NCBI RefSeq assembly: GCF_009688965.1
Contig: NZ_AP021875.1
Span: 1,674,001-1,738,000 of the forward strand
Source of the DNA: Desulfosarcina widdelii
GTDB taxonomy: Bacteria; Desulfobacterota; Desulfobacteria; Desulfobacterales; Desulfosarcinaceae
Direction: 5' to 3'
DNA length: 64,000 bases
Part shown: positions 1 through 7,775 of the stretch, one piece after another
How positions within the stretch are numbered: the first letter of the stretch is position 1
Layout of the letters: each line of letters starts with the position of its first letter
Made by a program: the position numbers and the translations under genes
The notes under the pieces: generated by a model
Seen by the model: only the letters and a program-made list of their open reading frames with translations
What the model was told of the DNA's origin: nothing
Database searches by the model: none

Positions 1-62
1 ATCGATTCGCGCTGGACCAGTCCGAGGCCGGCGAACGGGACGATAAAGGCGTATTGCCATGA
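1..62 (+). CDS. 3' end of an unidentified upstream gene (partial)
   Basis: The reading frame that begins at base 3 stays open to a TGA at 60-62, giving 19 codons rich in charged residues. Its stop overlaps the ATG of the permease gene at 59 in the ATGA arrangement that is repeated at the permease/ATPase junction. The overlap is the only evidence that this is a gene end. It would then be translationally coupled to the transporter, for example a binding protein or a corrinoid-related protein. Too little is present to name it. Confidence 0.45.
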   Translation, partial: RFALDQSEAGERDDKGVLP

Positions 63-1066
63 CCGAAAGCCCCCGATCTCTCTCCACCAGGATCGCCATA
101 ACGGTGCTGATAACGGCCCTGCTGCTGACGGCGGCCATGACCGCCGGACTGGCCATGGGTTCATCGGGAAGCGGACTTTCGACGGTCTGGCAGACCCTTT
201 TCGGCGATGGGGGAAACAGCACCGCAGGCGCTATCATCTGGCGCCTGCGCCTGCCGCGGGTGCTGCTGGCGGCCATGGTGGGCGCGGCTCTTTCCCTGGG
301 CGGCCTGGTGTTTCAGGCCCTGCTGAAAAATCCACTGGCCGAACCTTACATTCTGGGCATCTCCGGCGGAGCGGCCATCGGTGCGATCACCGGCATCATT
401 TTAGGGTTGTCGCGGATTCCCGGGGTCGGAATCACCGCTTTTGCCGGCAGCCTGGCTACCCTGACGCTGATCCTGTTCATTTCCTCGGGACGCACCATCC
501 TGGTCAAGGACGCCCTGCTGCTTTCCGGTGTCATGGTCAACGCCTTCTGCTCCGCGGTAATCATGTTCCTGATCTCCATTACCCAGGATTCGCGGCTGCA
601 CAACATTCTCTTCTGGCTCATGGGCGACCTGTCGGCCTCCCGGATCGAACACGCCGGAATGCTTGCCACCATCCTGCTGCCCTGTTTCGCGGTCGTTTTC
701 ATCTATTCCAACCGCATGAACCTGCTGCAGTTGGGCAGCGAGATGGCCGCCTCCATGGGCGTCCCGGTTCGCCGCGTTATCCTGACCCTTCTCGTGATCA
801 CCTCGCTGATGGTCAGCGCCACCGTGAGTCAGTGCGGCCTGATCGGTTTCGTCGGCCTGGTCATCCCGCATCTGCTGCGCCTGATCGTCGGCCCTGATCA
901 CCGGGTACTGGTTCCGGGCTGTATTCTGGGCGGTGGCGCCTATATGGTGGTGTGCGATCTGCTCTCCCGTGTGCTGCCCCCCCAGGGAGAAATGCCTGGG
1001 GGCGTGATCACCGCCATGATCGGTGCGCCTTTGTTCATCATTCTCTTGAGGCGCTCCAAGCCATGA
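59..1066 (+). CDS. FecCD/BtuC-family ABC transporter permease
   Basis: This 335-residue polytopic protein is of the FecCD/BtuC type, the inner-membrane channel of ABC importers for siderophores, haem or cobalamin. The usual family features are present: an N-terminal signal-anchor helix after a short basic stretch, the W-R-L-R-L-P-R motif near residue 60, many hydrophobic helices, and the conserved G-L-I-G-F-V-G-L-V-I-P-H segment near residue 257 that contacts the ATPase. Length is normal for the family. The start has an AAAGG about 8 bases upstream. Its stop overlaps the start of the ATPase gene by the ATGA arrangement, so the two are one transcription unit. Corrinoid import is inferred from the surrounding B12 genes; haem or siderophore import cannot be excluded from sequence alone. 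Confidence 0.93.
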   Translation: MTESPRSLSTRIAITVLITALLLTAAMTAGLAMGSSGSGLSTVWQTLFGDGGNSTAGAIIWRLRLPRVLLAAMVGAALSLGGLVFQALLKNPLAEPYILGISGGAAIGAITGIILGLSRIPGVGITAFAGSLATLTLILFISSGRTILVKDALLLSGVMVNAFCSAVIMFLISITQDSRLHNILFWLMGDLSASRIEHAGMLATILLPCFAVVFIYSNRMNLLQLGSEMAASMGVPVRRVILTLLVITSLMVSATVSQCGLIGFVGLVIPHLLRLIVGPDHRVLVPGCILGGGAYMVVCDLLSRVLPPQGEMPGGVITAMIGAPLFIILLRRSKP

Positions 1067-1860
1067 GCCCGGCGCTTTCCATCCATGGCCTTAACTGCGC
1101 CTATCCCGGAACGACAGTGCTGCGCGATGTAAGCGTTGCGGTGGATCGCCAGGAGTTTTTCATCGTCATCGGTCCCAACGGATCGGGCAAAACCACCCTG
1201 ATCAAGGCCATTGCTCGACTGCTGCCCGCCTCGGGAGGAGAAATTCACATCTGCGGGCGGCCGCTGAATCGCCTCGGACGCCGCGAACTGGCTCGCAGGG
1301 TGGCCTACGTGCCCCAGAGCGCCGCCGAGGACACCCCCTTTCCGGTCGAAGAACTGGTACTCATGGGCCGGGCGCCCTACCTGGGAGTCCTGGGACTGCA
1401 AGGAGAGCACGATCTTGCCATTGCCCGTCAGGCCATCGAATTCACCGGACTCAGTCATTTGGCCGACCGCCCCGTCAGCCACCTTTCCGGCGGCGAACGG
1501 CAGCGGGCCCACATCGCCCGCGCCATCTGCCAGCAGCCGGAATTGATCCTGCTGGACGAACCCACGGCTTCTTTGGATCTGACTCACCAGATCCGCGTCA
1601 TGGAGTTGATGGCCGATCTGAAAAGCCGCAACGCGACGACCGTGGTTATGGTCTCCCACGATATCAACCTTGCGGCCATGTTCGCCGACCGTCTGCTTCT
1701 GCTGGTCGACGGCAGGGTAGCGGCCTACGGCCCGCCTGACCGGGTCATCGAGGAGAAGATTCTGGAAACGGCCTATGGCTGCAAAATTCGGGTGGATGCC
1801 AGCCCCTTTGGCCCCTGGCCGCGGGTGAACCTGTTGCGGGAGGGGAGAGTGGATGGATGA
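1063..1860 (+). CDS. FecE/BtuD-type ABC transporter ATP-binding protein
   Basis: This 265-residue ATPase powers the permease encoded just upstream. Walker A (GPNGSGKT) is at about residues 37-44, the LSGGERQ signature near 141-147, Walker B with LILLDEP near 161-167, and the switch histidine in VSHD near 198. The ATG at 1063 is chosen because it overlaps the permease stop (ATGA) and begins directly before the nucleotide-binding fold; a longer frame from 952 only reads into the permease gene. The last codons (about V-D-G) run into the GGATGGATGATGG spacer repeat, so the C-terminus may have been altered by that repeat. Substrate is inferred from context as a corrinoid. Confidence 0.95.
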   Translation: MSPALSIHGLNCAYPGTTVLRDVSVAVDRQEFFIVIGPNGSGKTTLIKAIARLLPASGGEIHICGRPLNRLGRRELARRVAYVPQSAAEDTPFPVEELVLMGRAPYLGVLGLQGEHDLAIARQAIEFTGLSHLADRPVSHLSGGERQRAHIARAICQQPELILLDEPTASLDLTHQIRVMELMADLKSRNATTVVMVSHDINLAAMFADRLLLLVDGRVAAYGPPDRVIEEKILETAYGCKIRVDASPFGPWPRVNLLREGRVDG

Positions 1861-1958
1861 TGGATGATGGACAAAGGAAGACGGAAGGCAGAAAACCGAG
1901 GACGGAAGTCTGATCACCGATCACAGTTCACTGTTCACTGATCACCGTTCACTGCTCC
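1850..1958 (+). repeat. Composite intergenic spacer repeat, copy 1
   Basis: The gap between the ATPase gene and exbB consists of a purine-rich part (GGATGATGG and GGACGGAAG-like units) followed by degenerate 8-9 base units of the form GTTCACYG or GATCACYG. The same order is seen at 5718-5811 (minus), 29911-29990 (minus), 34888-34949 and 37861-37963. It holds no gene. Confidence 0.6.
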
Positions 1959-1996
1959 AAACCCGGAACCCAACAAACACACATTAGGAATTTTCC

Positions 1997-2635
1997 ATGA
2001 TCGAAATTTTCAACAGCGGCGGCCCGGTAATGATCCCTTTGCTGATCTGTTCGCTGATCTCCCTTACGGTGATCATCGACCGAGCCATTTTCTGGACGGT
2101 TGTGGGCATGCGCAACAGTCGGGACCTGCTGGCACAGGTGATGGAGCGCTGCCAGGAAGGTGACTGGGAGGGAGTCCGCAAGCTTGCTACCGGCTCCAGA
2201 AGCTATGTCATCCGCATTCTCGTTTCCGGCATCCTGCACCGCGAATACTCCATGGTCAAGGCCATGGAAACGGCCGCCGCCGATGAGATTGCCCGCATGC
2301 GCCGCTACATGGGCGTATTGGACACCATCATCACCGTGGCGCCCCTTTTGGGGATCTTCGGCACGGTCATAGGCATTATCGCCTCCTTCGACATGCTGGG
2401 CGGTGGTGGCATCGACCACCCGGAAGCGGTCACCCGGGGAATCGCCCAGGCCCTGATCACCACCGCCTCCGGCCTGGGAATCGCCATTTTTACGGTCTTT
2501 CCCTACAACTATTTCAATACTCGCATCGAACGCGCGGCACGGTACATCGAAAAGTACACCACCAGTCTGGAAATTATTTACGAAAAGCTCGACAGTGAGA
2601 ACGGATCGAACACGGGAGAGTCCCATGAAGGTTGA
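1997..2635 (+). CDS. exbB: ExbB/TolQ-family proton channel
   Basis: This 212-residue inner-membrane protein of the MotA/TolQ/ExbB family forms, with ExbD, the proton-driven motor that energises TonB. An N-terminal membrane helix (residues 8-30) is followed by a cytoplasmic stretch. Two further helices at about 115-135 and 150-175 carry the conserved T-V-A-P-L-L-G-I-F-G-T-V and A-L-I-T-T-A-S-G-L-G-I-A-I motifs that line the channel. An AGGAA lies upstream of the ATG. The 3' end overlaps exbD by 11 bases. Together with exbD and tonB it probably serves the two BtuB-like receptors encoded nearby. Confidence 0.93.
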   Translation: MIEIFNSGGPVMIPLLICSLISLTVIIDRAIFWTVVGMRNSRDLLAQVMERCQEGDWEGVRKLATGSRSYVIRILVSGILHREYSMVKAMETAAADEIARMRRYMGVLDTIITVAPLLGIFGTVIGIIASFDMLGGGGIDHPEAVTRGIAQALITTASGLGIAIFTVFPYNYFNTRIERAARYIEKYTTSLEIIYEKLDSENGSNTGESHEG

Positions 2636-3029
2636 TATCGGCGCCAACCGCAAGGCACGCATCGATATGCTGCCGCTCATCGACATCGTCTTTTTGCTGC
2701 TGGTCTTTTTTATTTACGCCATGCTCTCCATGGCCGTGCACCATGCCCTGCCCGTGGCCCTGCCCCTGTCTTCCACGGCCCCGCTGGACAAACAGGTCAC
2801 GCATTCAGTAACCGTGGACCCAAATGGAGCAATATTCGTTGACGAGGCGCCCGTGGCCCTGGACCGGTTGGCCGAGGTTTTGCGAGACAGGGCCGGGGAG
2901 TCGAAAGATCCCGGCGTGCTTTTGTTCGCCGACAACCGGATAACCTACCAGACTCTCTACAACGTGATCGATCAGATCAAAATGGCCGGCATCTATCGCC
3001 TCTCTCTGGAATGCGAAAGGCAGCCGTGA
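2625..3029 (+). CDS. exbD: ExbD/TolR-family protein
   Basis: This 134-residue protein is the second motor subunit of the TonB system. One N-terminal membrane helix contains the family motif L-P-L-I-D-I-V-F-L-L-L-V-F-F, whose Asp (about residue 18) is the proton-carrying residue; a periplasmic domain follows. The ATG at 2625 is preferred over an upstream ATG at 2595 because it starts just before the helix, as in known ExbD proteins. The upstream one would add residues encoded inside exbB. Its TGA is directly followed by the ATG of tonB, so the three genes are coupled. Confidence 0.92.
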   Translation: MKVDIGANRKARIDMLPLIDIVFLLLVFFIYAMLSMAVHHALPVALPLSSTAPLDKQVTHSVTVDPNGAIFVDEAPVALDRLAEVLRDRAGESKDPGVLLFADNRITYQTLYNVIDQIKMAGIYRLSLECERQP

Positions 3030-3761
3030 ATGAAACGGATCCTGGCGGCCTTCATCATGGCGATACTGATCCACGCCACCCTGCTGGCCATGGGCACGAA
3101 ATGGCTGCTGCACCAAAAATCTGTCGCTCCTCGTACCCGGATAACCACCGTACGACTGGTGGTGCGCCCATTAACGCAAATTCATCCGTTGCCGGACGCC
3201 CCCCTGCCCCTTCCGCCCAAGCCCGAACCGCCCCCGCCACCGAAGCCGCCGGTGCAAAAGCCCGTTGTACAACCGAAGCCCCTCCCGAAAAAGCCCGAAA
3301 AGATCGTCACGCCACCGAGGCCGACACCGCCGCCGGTCGTTGTTTCGCCGGAGCCCGAACCGCTGCCCGAATCGCCCGCCCTCCGGGGAGAAAAAATATC
3401 CGCGGATTCCAATACGAAACCGGTTCCGGCCAGGTCCGCTCCCCTGTCGCCAACTGTACCCGCACCCCCCGACACCGACACCACGGTCGTATTGGCCAAA
3501 CCGCGTTACAGCCAGAATCCACCACCGGATTACCCCTCCATCGCACGCCGGAGACGGTATCAGGGAACTGTGATTCTGGAAGTCTACGTCCTTGAGGACG
3601 GTCAGGTCGGTGATCTGCGTGTTGCCGAATCCAGCAATTATTCGCTGCTGGATCGGGCTGCCATGAAGGCCGTCCGGCGCTGGCAGTTCGATCCAGCGCG
3701 CAAGGGGAATCGAGAAGTAGCCATGTGGGTAAAAGTGCCGATTCGGTTCAATCTGAAATGA
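3030..3761 (+). CDS. tonB: TonB family energy transducer
   Basis: This 243-residue protein links the ExbB-ExbD motor to outer-membrane receptors. An N-terminal membrane anchor (residues 4-24) is followed by a strongly proline-rich region with Pro-Lys and Pro-Glu pairs (about residues 50-120) that spans the periplasm. The C-terminal TonB domain (about 165-243) carries Y-P-S-I-A-R and the R-R-W-Q-F-D-P motif. The start follows the exbD stop with no gap. It is the last gene of the exbB-exbD-tonB unit and ends 70 bases before the riboswitch. Confidence 0.92.
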   Translation: MKRILAAFIMAILIHATLLAMGTKWLLHQKSVAPRTRITTVRLVVRPLTQIHPLPDAPLPLPPKPEPPPPPKPPVQKPVVQPKPLPKKPEKIVTPPRPTPPPVVVSPEPEPLPESPALRGEKISADSNTKPVPARSAPLSPTVPAPPDTDTTVVLAKPRYSQNPPPDYPSIARRRRYQGTVILEVYVLEDGQVGDLRVAESSNYSLLDRAAMKAVRRWQFDPARKGNREVAMWVKVPIRFNLK

Positions 3762-3833
3762 TACCGTTTGTCTGTACAACACCGCCGATGAGAAAAAATC
3801 CATTGACAATATCAGTTGGTCTGTTAAGTAAGG

Positions 3834-3993
3834 AGACAAGGTGCCGTAAGGCTTAATAGGGAATCCCGTGAAAGTCGGGGACGGTCCCGCCGCTGTGTTC
3901 GGGGACGAAATCCGCACACGCCACTGTCTCAAGCGATGAGATGGGAAGGCGCGGAGAGTAGGACGATCCGAGAGTCAGAAGACCTGCCTTGAA
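3834..3993 (+). ncRNA. Cobalamin riboswitch 1 (upstream of cobO)
   Basis: The conserved aptamer blocks are readable in order: GGTGCCGTAAGG, GGGAATCCCGTGAAA, CGGGGACGGTCCCGCC, the B12 box GCCACTG at 3920-3926, GGGAAGGCGCGGAGAGTAGGA, and the closing AGTCAGAAGACCTGCC. The ends can pair (AAGG with CCTT). It precedes an intrinsic terminator and cobO on the same strand, so it probably lowers cobO expression when adenosylcobalamin is abundant. Confidence 0.92.
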
Positions 3994-4058
3994 AATTCGG
4001 CCATGCCCACGGTGATCTGGGTAAATGGCAACCGTTAAGGGTCAAGTAAGCTGGGTGC

Positions 4059-4098
4059 AGCCCTTCATGCGAGCAGAGGCATGAAGGGCTTTTTTTAT
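4059..4098 (+). terminator. Riboswitch-associated intrinsic terminator
   Basis: A perfect 12-bp stem (AGCCCTTCATGC with GCATGAAGGGCT) around an 8-base loop is followed by eight T residues. It lies about 65 bases beyond the aptamer and 250 bases before cobO, the expected position for the expression platform of a transcriptional OFF riboswitch. Confidence 0.85.
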
Positions 4099-4242
4099 AC
4101 CGGTTAATGCAGCACCCTGTGCCAGGAAGCAGGGGGGATTTCGGGCAGGAAATCCTCCCTCGCTTTCGGCAATTCTTAACCTGTGTATCGTTCGAAATCA
4201 AGCATGAAGGCATCTTCGTATTAGTGGCCCCCCACTACTTGA

Positions 4243-4313
4243 AGCGCCGGGTGTCCGGCACCCGCAAGGCCCGGAAGACTCCTGGATGGTCTAGACAGCA
4301 CCCGGCGCTTTTC
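4243..4313 (+). other. Long-loop inverted repeat in the cobO leader
   Basis: AGCGCCGGGTG at 4243-4253 is perfectly complementary to CACCCGGCGCT at 4299-4309, with 45 bases between and TTTCACTTT after it. It may be a second leader structure or terminator between the riboswitch and cobO. The stretch 4100-4347 holds no gene that I can support. Confidence 0.45.
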
Positions 4314-4347
4314 ACTTTACTCTTCTGTAACAAGAGTTCCAACGCTA

Positions 4348-4809
4348 ATGACCCAATCCGCCTGCAGAATCAAAGCACCGGCTCCCGGATCGAATCGCGG
4401 TTACGTTCATGTCTATACCGGCGATGGCAAGGGCAAGACAACAGCCGCCTTGGGACTGGCCCTGCGCGCCGCCGGTTCGGGCCTGCGGGTGGCCATTACC
4501 GCCTTCATGAAAAACGGAGCCGGCGGCGAGTACACGATGCTGGGACAACTCGACAAACAGATCCGGGTGGAGGAATACGGCAGCGGATGCTTTGTTCATG
4601 GAAAACCCGCCACCGGAGAATTGAATCGGGCCAGGCAAGGAGTTCGCTCTGTCGAACGGCTGGTGGAAAGCCGGCAATTCGATCTGGTCATCACCGGACG
4701 CTACGCCCACCCCGACGTCATCGCCGCCGCCGACCTGGTTACAGAAATGCGGGAAGTCAAACACTACTATCGCAAAGGAGTTCTGGCCAGACCGGGAATC
4801 GATATGTAA
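4348..4809 (+). CDS. cobO: ATP:cob(I)alamin (corrinoid) adenosyltransferase, CobO/BtuR type
   Basis: This 153-residue enzyme transfers the 5'-deoxyadenosyl group of ATP to reduced corrinoids, used both in de novo synthesis and in salvage of imported B12. The P-loop G-D-G-K-G-K-T-T is at residues 25-32, followed by A-A-L-G-L-A-L-R. Later family motifs are F-M-K-N-G and the C-terminal V-T-E-M-R-E-V-K-H. It is somewhat shorter than typical CobO (about 180-200 residues). The likely start is the ATG at 4348, although no strong ribosome-binding site is seen. It is the only gene under riboswitch 1 and converges with cbiK, whose end is 24 bases away. Confidence 0.9.
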   Translation: MTQSACRIKAPAPGSNRGYVHVYTGDGKGKTTAALGLALRAAGSGLRVAITAFMKNGAGGEYTMLGQLDKQIRVEEYGSGCFVHGKPATGELNRARQGVRSVERLVESRQFDLVITGRYAHPDVIAAADLVTEMREVKHYYRKGVLARPGIDM

Positions 4810-4833
4810 GGTGCCAATTCTCGTAAAAACGCA

Positions 4834-5619
4834 TTAATCCGAAAAAGCGTTGTCTGGGATAATCGCCAGCGCATCCCGGATATGCCGGAGAAAAATATCG
4901 ACGATGGCCGGGGCTTTTCCCATGCCATATCCATCCACGGACACCGCCAGGCCGGCCTCCTCGAAGGCCTGCTTCCACGAATCCTCCTCGCCGGCAATAT
5001 CTTCCTGAAGGTGGACGCCGGCCACCAGCATCAGCGGCATTAAATGCACCTTTTTGACGCCCGAGCGGGCAACCGCATCGACCGTCCTTGCCGTTTCCGA
5101 TTCTCCCTCGACGGTGGCTACGTGAATATTGGCGTCGGTGCTGCGCAGGATCTCGGCCAAGGCCGGATAAGCGCTCCAGGCCGGATGGTCGGTCCCGTGA
5201 CCCACCAGCACAATGGTGCCGCCGTTTTCCATCGGCCTGTTCGATAGGATGGCGGCGGCAACGGCCCGGTAATCTTTCGGGGAGGTCAGCAGCGGAAGCC
5301 CCATGCTGGTGCGCACGGCGGATTCCTTCACCGCATCCACCAACCGGAAGAATTCGTGGCCCCAGATCAGATGCAGCGACTGCACGACTGCCCACGAATG
5401 CCCCTGCTGCTTCAGTTCGGCCAGCACTTGTTGAGGAGTTTTCATATTGGCGCGGCGCTTGGTGTTCATGTGCGAACTGACCATGCGGGACATATAGGCC
5501 CAGTAAACCGGGTGTTCAGGGAAAGCGGCCCTGACGGTCCTGTCGATATGGCTGTACGTATCCATGGCCCGTGATGTGGTGCCGAAAGCGGCCAGGACGA
5601 TGGGCGTGCAATGACTCAT
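4834..5619 (-). CDS. cbiK: Sirohydrochlorin cobaltochelatase, CbiK type
   Basis: This 261-residue class II chelatase inserts Co2+ into sirohydrochlorin in the anaerobic (early-cobalt) B12 pathway. The N-terminus L-A-A-F-G-T-T, the metal-binding H141 in V-G-H-G-T-D-H, and H203 in V-A-G-V-H-L-Q-E-D-I match CbiK, where the corresponding histidines bind cobalt. There is no signal peptide, so it should be cytoplasmic, unlike the exported CbiK variant known in Desulfovibrio. It lies downstream of the first BtuB-like receptor gene on the same strand, separated by a 192-base spacer containing the composite repeat, and is probably the last gene of the riboswitch-2 unit. Confidence 0.9.
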   Translation of the reverse strand: MSHCTPIVLAAFGTTSRAMDTYSHIDRTVRAAFPEHPVYWAYMSRMVSSHMNTKRRANMKTPQQVLAELKQQGHSWAVVQSLHLIWGHEFFRLVDAVKESAVRTSMGLPLLTSPKDYRAVAAAILSNRPMENGGTIVLVGHGTDHPAWSAYPALAEILRSTDANIHVATVEGESETARTVDAVARSGVKKVHLMPLMLVAGVHLQEDIAGEEDSWKQAFEEAGLAVSVDGYGMGKAPAIVDIFLRHIRDALAIIPDNAFSD

Positions 5620-5717
5620 GAGAAAACCTCGCTGTTCGTAAAATCAATCCTTAATTTTTCAACCAATCAACGAATTCAACCAACAAGCTCGTTTTTTTCA
5701 AACTCAATTATAGCATC

Positions 5718-5811
5718 TCATCCCTCGTCAGTCCTCCGTCGTCCGACATCCGCCCTCCATCTTCTGTCTTCCAACCTCCGACCTCCGACCTCCGTCCTCA
5801 GTCCCCCGCCC
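5718..5811 (-). repeat. Composite intergenic spacer repeat, copy 2
   Basis: Read on the minus strand, this gap between the receptor gene and cbiK is a run of GGACGGAGG, GGTCGGAGG and GGAAGACAG-like units. It matches the purine-rich half of copy 1. No gene is present. Confidence 0.55.
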
Positions 5812-7722
5812 CTACCACATCAAATCCACCCCCGCCACGAACCGGATGCCGTCGTCGGGATACCCGTAGTGAACTTCATAGTCGGCGTCGAACAGATTTT
5901 TCACGCTCACGAATCCCTCGGCGGCAAGAACACCGATGGTAAATGGCTGGATCGCCTTCACATCCAAGGTCAGGTAATCGTCGATGCGCTGGCTTTCGCG
6001 GTTTTCCGCTTCGCTGTACTGCTCGCCAACGTATCTCAGGGTCGTTTCAAGCCGGGTGCCGGAGCGTTCCGCGGTATACAACAGTGCCAGCTTCAGTTTC
6101 ACCTGGGGTGTGTAGGGCAGTTCGTTGCCGCTTTCCTCGATTTCGGAATCCTGGAAGATGACATTGGCATCCACCGTAACTCCAGTTTCAAAAATGGTTT
6201 CAAAAGTCGCTTCGATCCCTTGGCGCCATGAACGGTTGACATTGACCGGTCGGTAAATCAGATCGGCACCTCTTTCATAGACGATGGGGTCGCGCGTGTC
6301 CGAGCGAAAGAGGGAGACCTGGAACAGCCTCGATTTCTTCCGGCGATATTCCACTCCAGCATCATAGGACCAGATCTTCTCCTCTTCCAGGTCGGGATTG
6401 CCCCTCACCTGGTCGATGCTCCCATGGCTGGGTTGGTAGAGTTGACCAAAGGTGGGAATCGTTACTGTGTAGCCGGCATTGGCCTTGAGGGACCAGTTTT
6501 TTCTGAAGGTCACCCCCAAACCGCTGGAAAAACCGGGATTGAAATCGAAGTCGCTGGTGTGATCCCCCCGCAGGCCGACGGTCGCTGTAATCGCCCGCCA
6601 GTTGAGGTCCGCCTGGGCCCCGATGCCGGTCGTCACCCGGTGATGGTCACCCGAAAGGGTGTGCTCCACGTCATCCCGTTCCAGCATCCCGTTGAACCGC
6701 AGCGCCCAGATGTCCCCTTCATCCACCCAACTGCTTTCCCCTTTCAGGCCCCACTTGCGGTTTTCCAGCGTGGAAGTAAAGCCGGATTGGCTTTTATCCT
6801 CGAGGTCGATGAAGTCGCCGTAAAGGTTGATCCCGTAATCCGCCGAATCGCCGATGACCCCCTTCAAACGGCTGTCGAGGGAGGCTTTGCGGTAAGACTG
6901 GCGGGCGTCGGGTGTGGGGTTGTCCACCGGCCCGGCACTGCCGTGTTCGGAGGCATGATAGCGTACGTCGGCTTCGATCCGGCGCTCTGCGGCCAACTCC
7001 CGATTCCAGTGCAGGGAAAGGTTGCCCGAGTCCCAGTCGCTGTTGGTTCGCTTTCCGTCCCGGTGCTTTCCCGAGGCCGTTGCCATGAGGGTTCCCCGGT
7101 CCACATGGGCCCGATGGCTGATACTGCCCTCTGCCAGACCATAGGAGCCGCCGGCGCCGCGCAACCGGGTGACATCTTTTTTTTTATCGGTTGACGAAGC
7201 CTGGGGATTGCGGGTGACGATTACAATGGCACCCTCGCTGGCACCGGGCCCCAGCCATACAGGAACCGGCGGCTTGAACACCGTGATCGTCTGGACAATA
7301 TCGATGGGGATCGTGGACAGATCGGCATCGCCGTATTGACTGCTGTTCAGGGGACGCCCGTCCAGAAGCACCAGCACGCCGCCGAACTTTCCCGATCCGC
7401 GAATGGAGATGCGCGCCCCCACACCCGAACTGGACTTCACGTCCACACCCGGCATGGTGTTCAGGGCCTCTGCGACGTCCATCAGGTTGCGTGCATCGAT
7501 TTCTTCTCGCCCCAACACAACGACCTGCCGTGGGTGGTCCTGGGCATAGGCGTCAATCCGTTCGGACGTAACGACAATCGTTTCCAGAACCACAGACTCA
7601 TCCGAATGACCGTTGTTGTGTGCGAAACCGATACCCCCATAAAAGGGCATCGTCGACAGCAGCGCCCCATAGACCAACCCCGCCGATATCCACCATCGCG
7701 TGCGAACGATTGTCTTCCTCAC
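5812..7722 (-). CDS. TonB-dependent outer-membrane receptor (BtuB-like)
   Basis: This 636-residue protein has an N-terminal signal sequence and a TonB box (E-T-I-V-V-T, near residue 47). A plug domain (about 60-160) contains the R-I-S-I-R-G and V-L-L-D-G-R-P-L-N motifs. A long beta-barrel ends in a terminal tryptophan, the usual outer-membrane insertion signal. The start is a GTG at 7722 with GGGGACA before it. Position between the BtuF-CbiZ gene (53 bases upstream) and cbiK supports transport of a corrinoid or a B12 precursor. Substrate specificity is not visible in the sequence. Confidence 0.88.
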   Translation of the reverse strand: MRKTIVRTRWWISAGLVYGALLSTMPFYGGIGFAHNNGHSDESVVLETIVVTSERIDAYAQDHPRQVVVLGREEIDARNLMDVAEALNTMPGVDVKSSSGVGARISIRGSGKFGGVLVLLDGRPLNSSQYGDADLSTIPIDIVQTITVFKPPVPVWLGPGASEGAIVIVTRNPQASSTDKKKDVTRLRGAGGSYGLAEGSISHRAHVDRGTLMATASGKHRDGKRTNSDWDSGNLSLHWNRELAAERRIEADVRYHASEHGSAGPVDNPTPDARQSYRKASLDSRLKGVIGDSADYGINLYGDFIDLEDKSQSGFTSTLENRKWGLKGESSWVDEGDIWALRFNGMLERDDVEHTLSGDHHRVTTGIGAQADLNWRAITATVGLRGDHTSDFDFNPGFSSGLGVTFRKNWSLKANAGYTVTIPTFGQLYQPSHGSIDQVRGNPDLEEEKIWSYDAGVEYRRKKSRLFQVSLFRSDTRDPIVYERGADLIYRPVNVNRSWRQGIEATFETIFETGVTVDANVIFQDSEIEESGNELPYTPQVKLKLALLYTAERSGTRLETTLRYVGEQYSEAENRESQRIDDYLTLDVKAIQPFTIGVLAAEGFVSVKNLFDADYEVHYGYPDDGIRFVAGVDLMW

Positions 7723-7775
7723 TGTCCCCCTGCCCTCTTTCCGGAACCGGCGCCAGATTTCTCACCGCTTACGAT

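Noticed and set aside
3171..3932. 253-codon minus-strand frame opposite tonB
   Set aside because: Shadow of the proline-rich tonB sequence; reads into the riboswitch.
4107..4826. 239-codon frame overlapping cobO
   Set aside because: Out of frame with cobO, reads through the leader and terminator zone, no motif.
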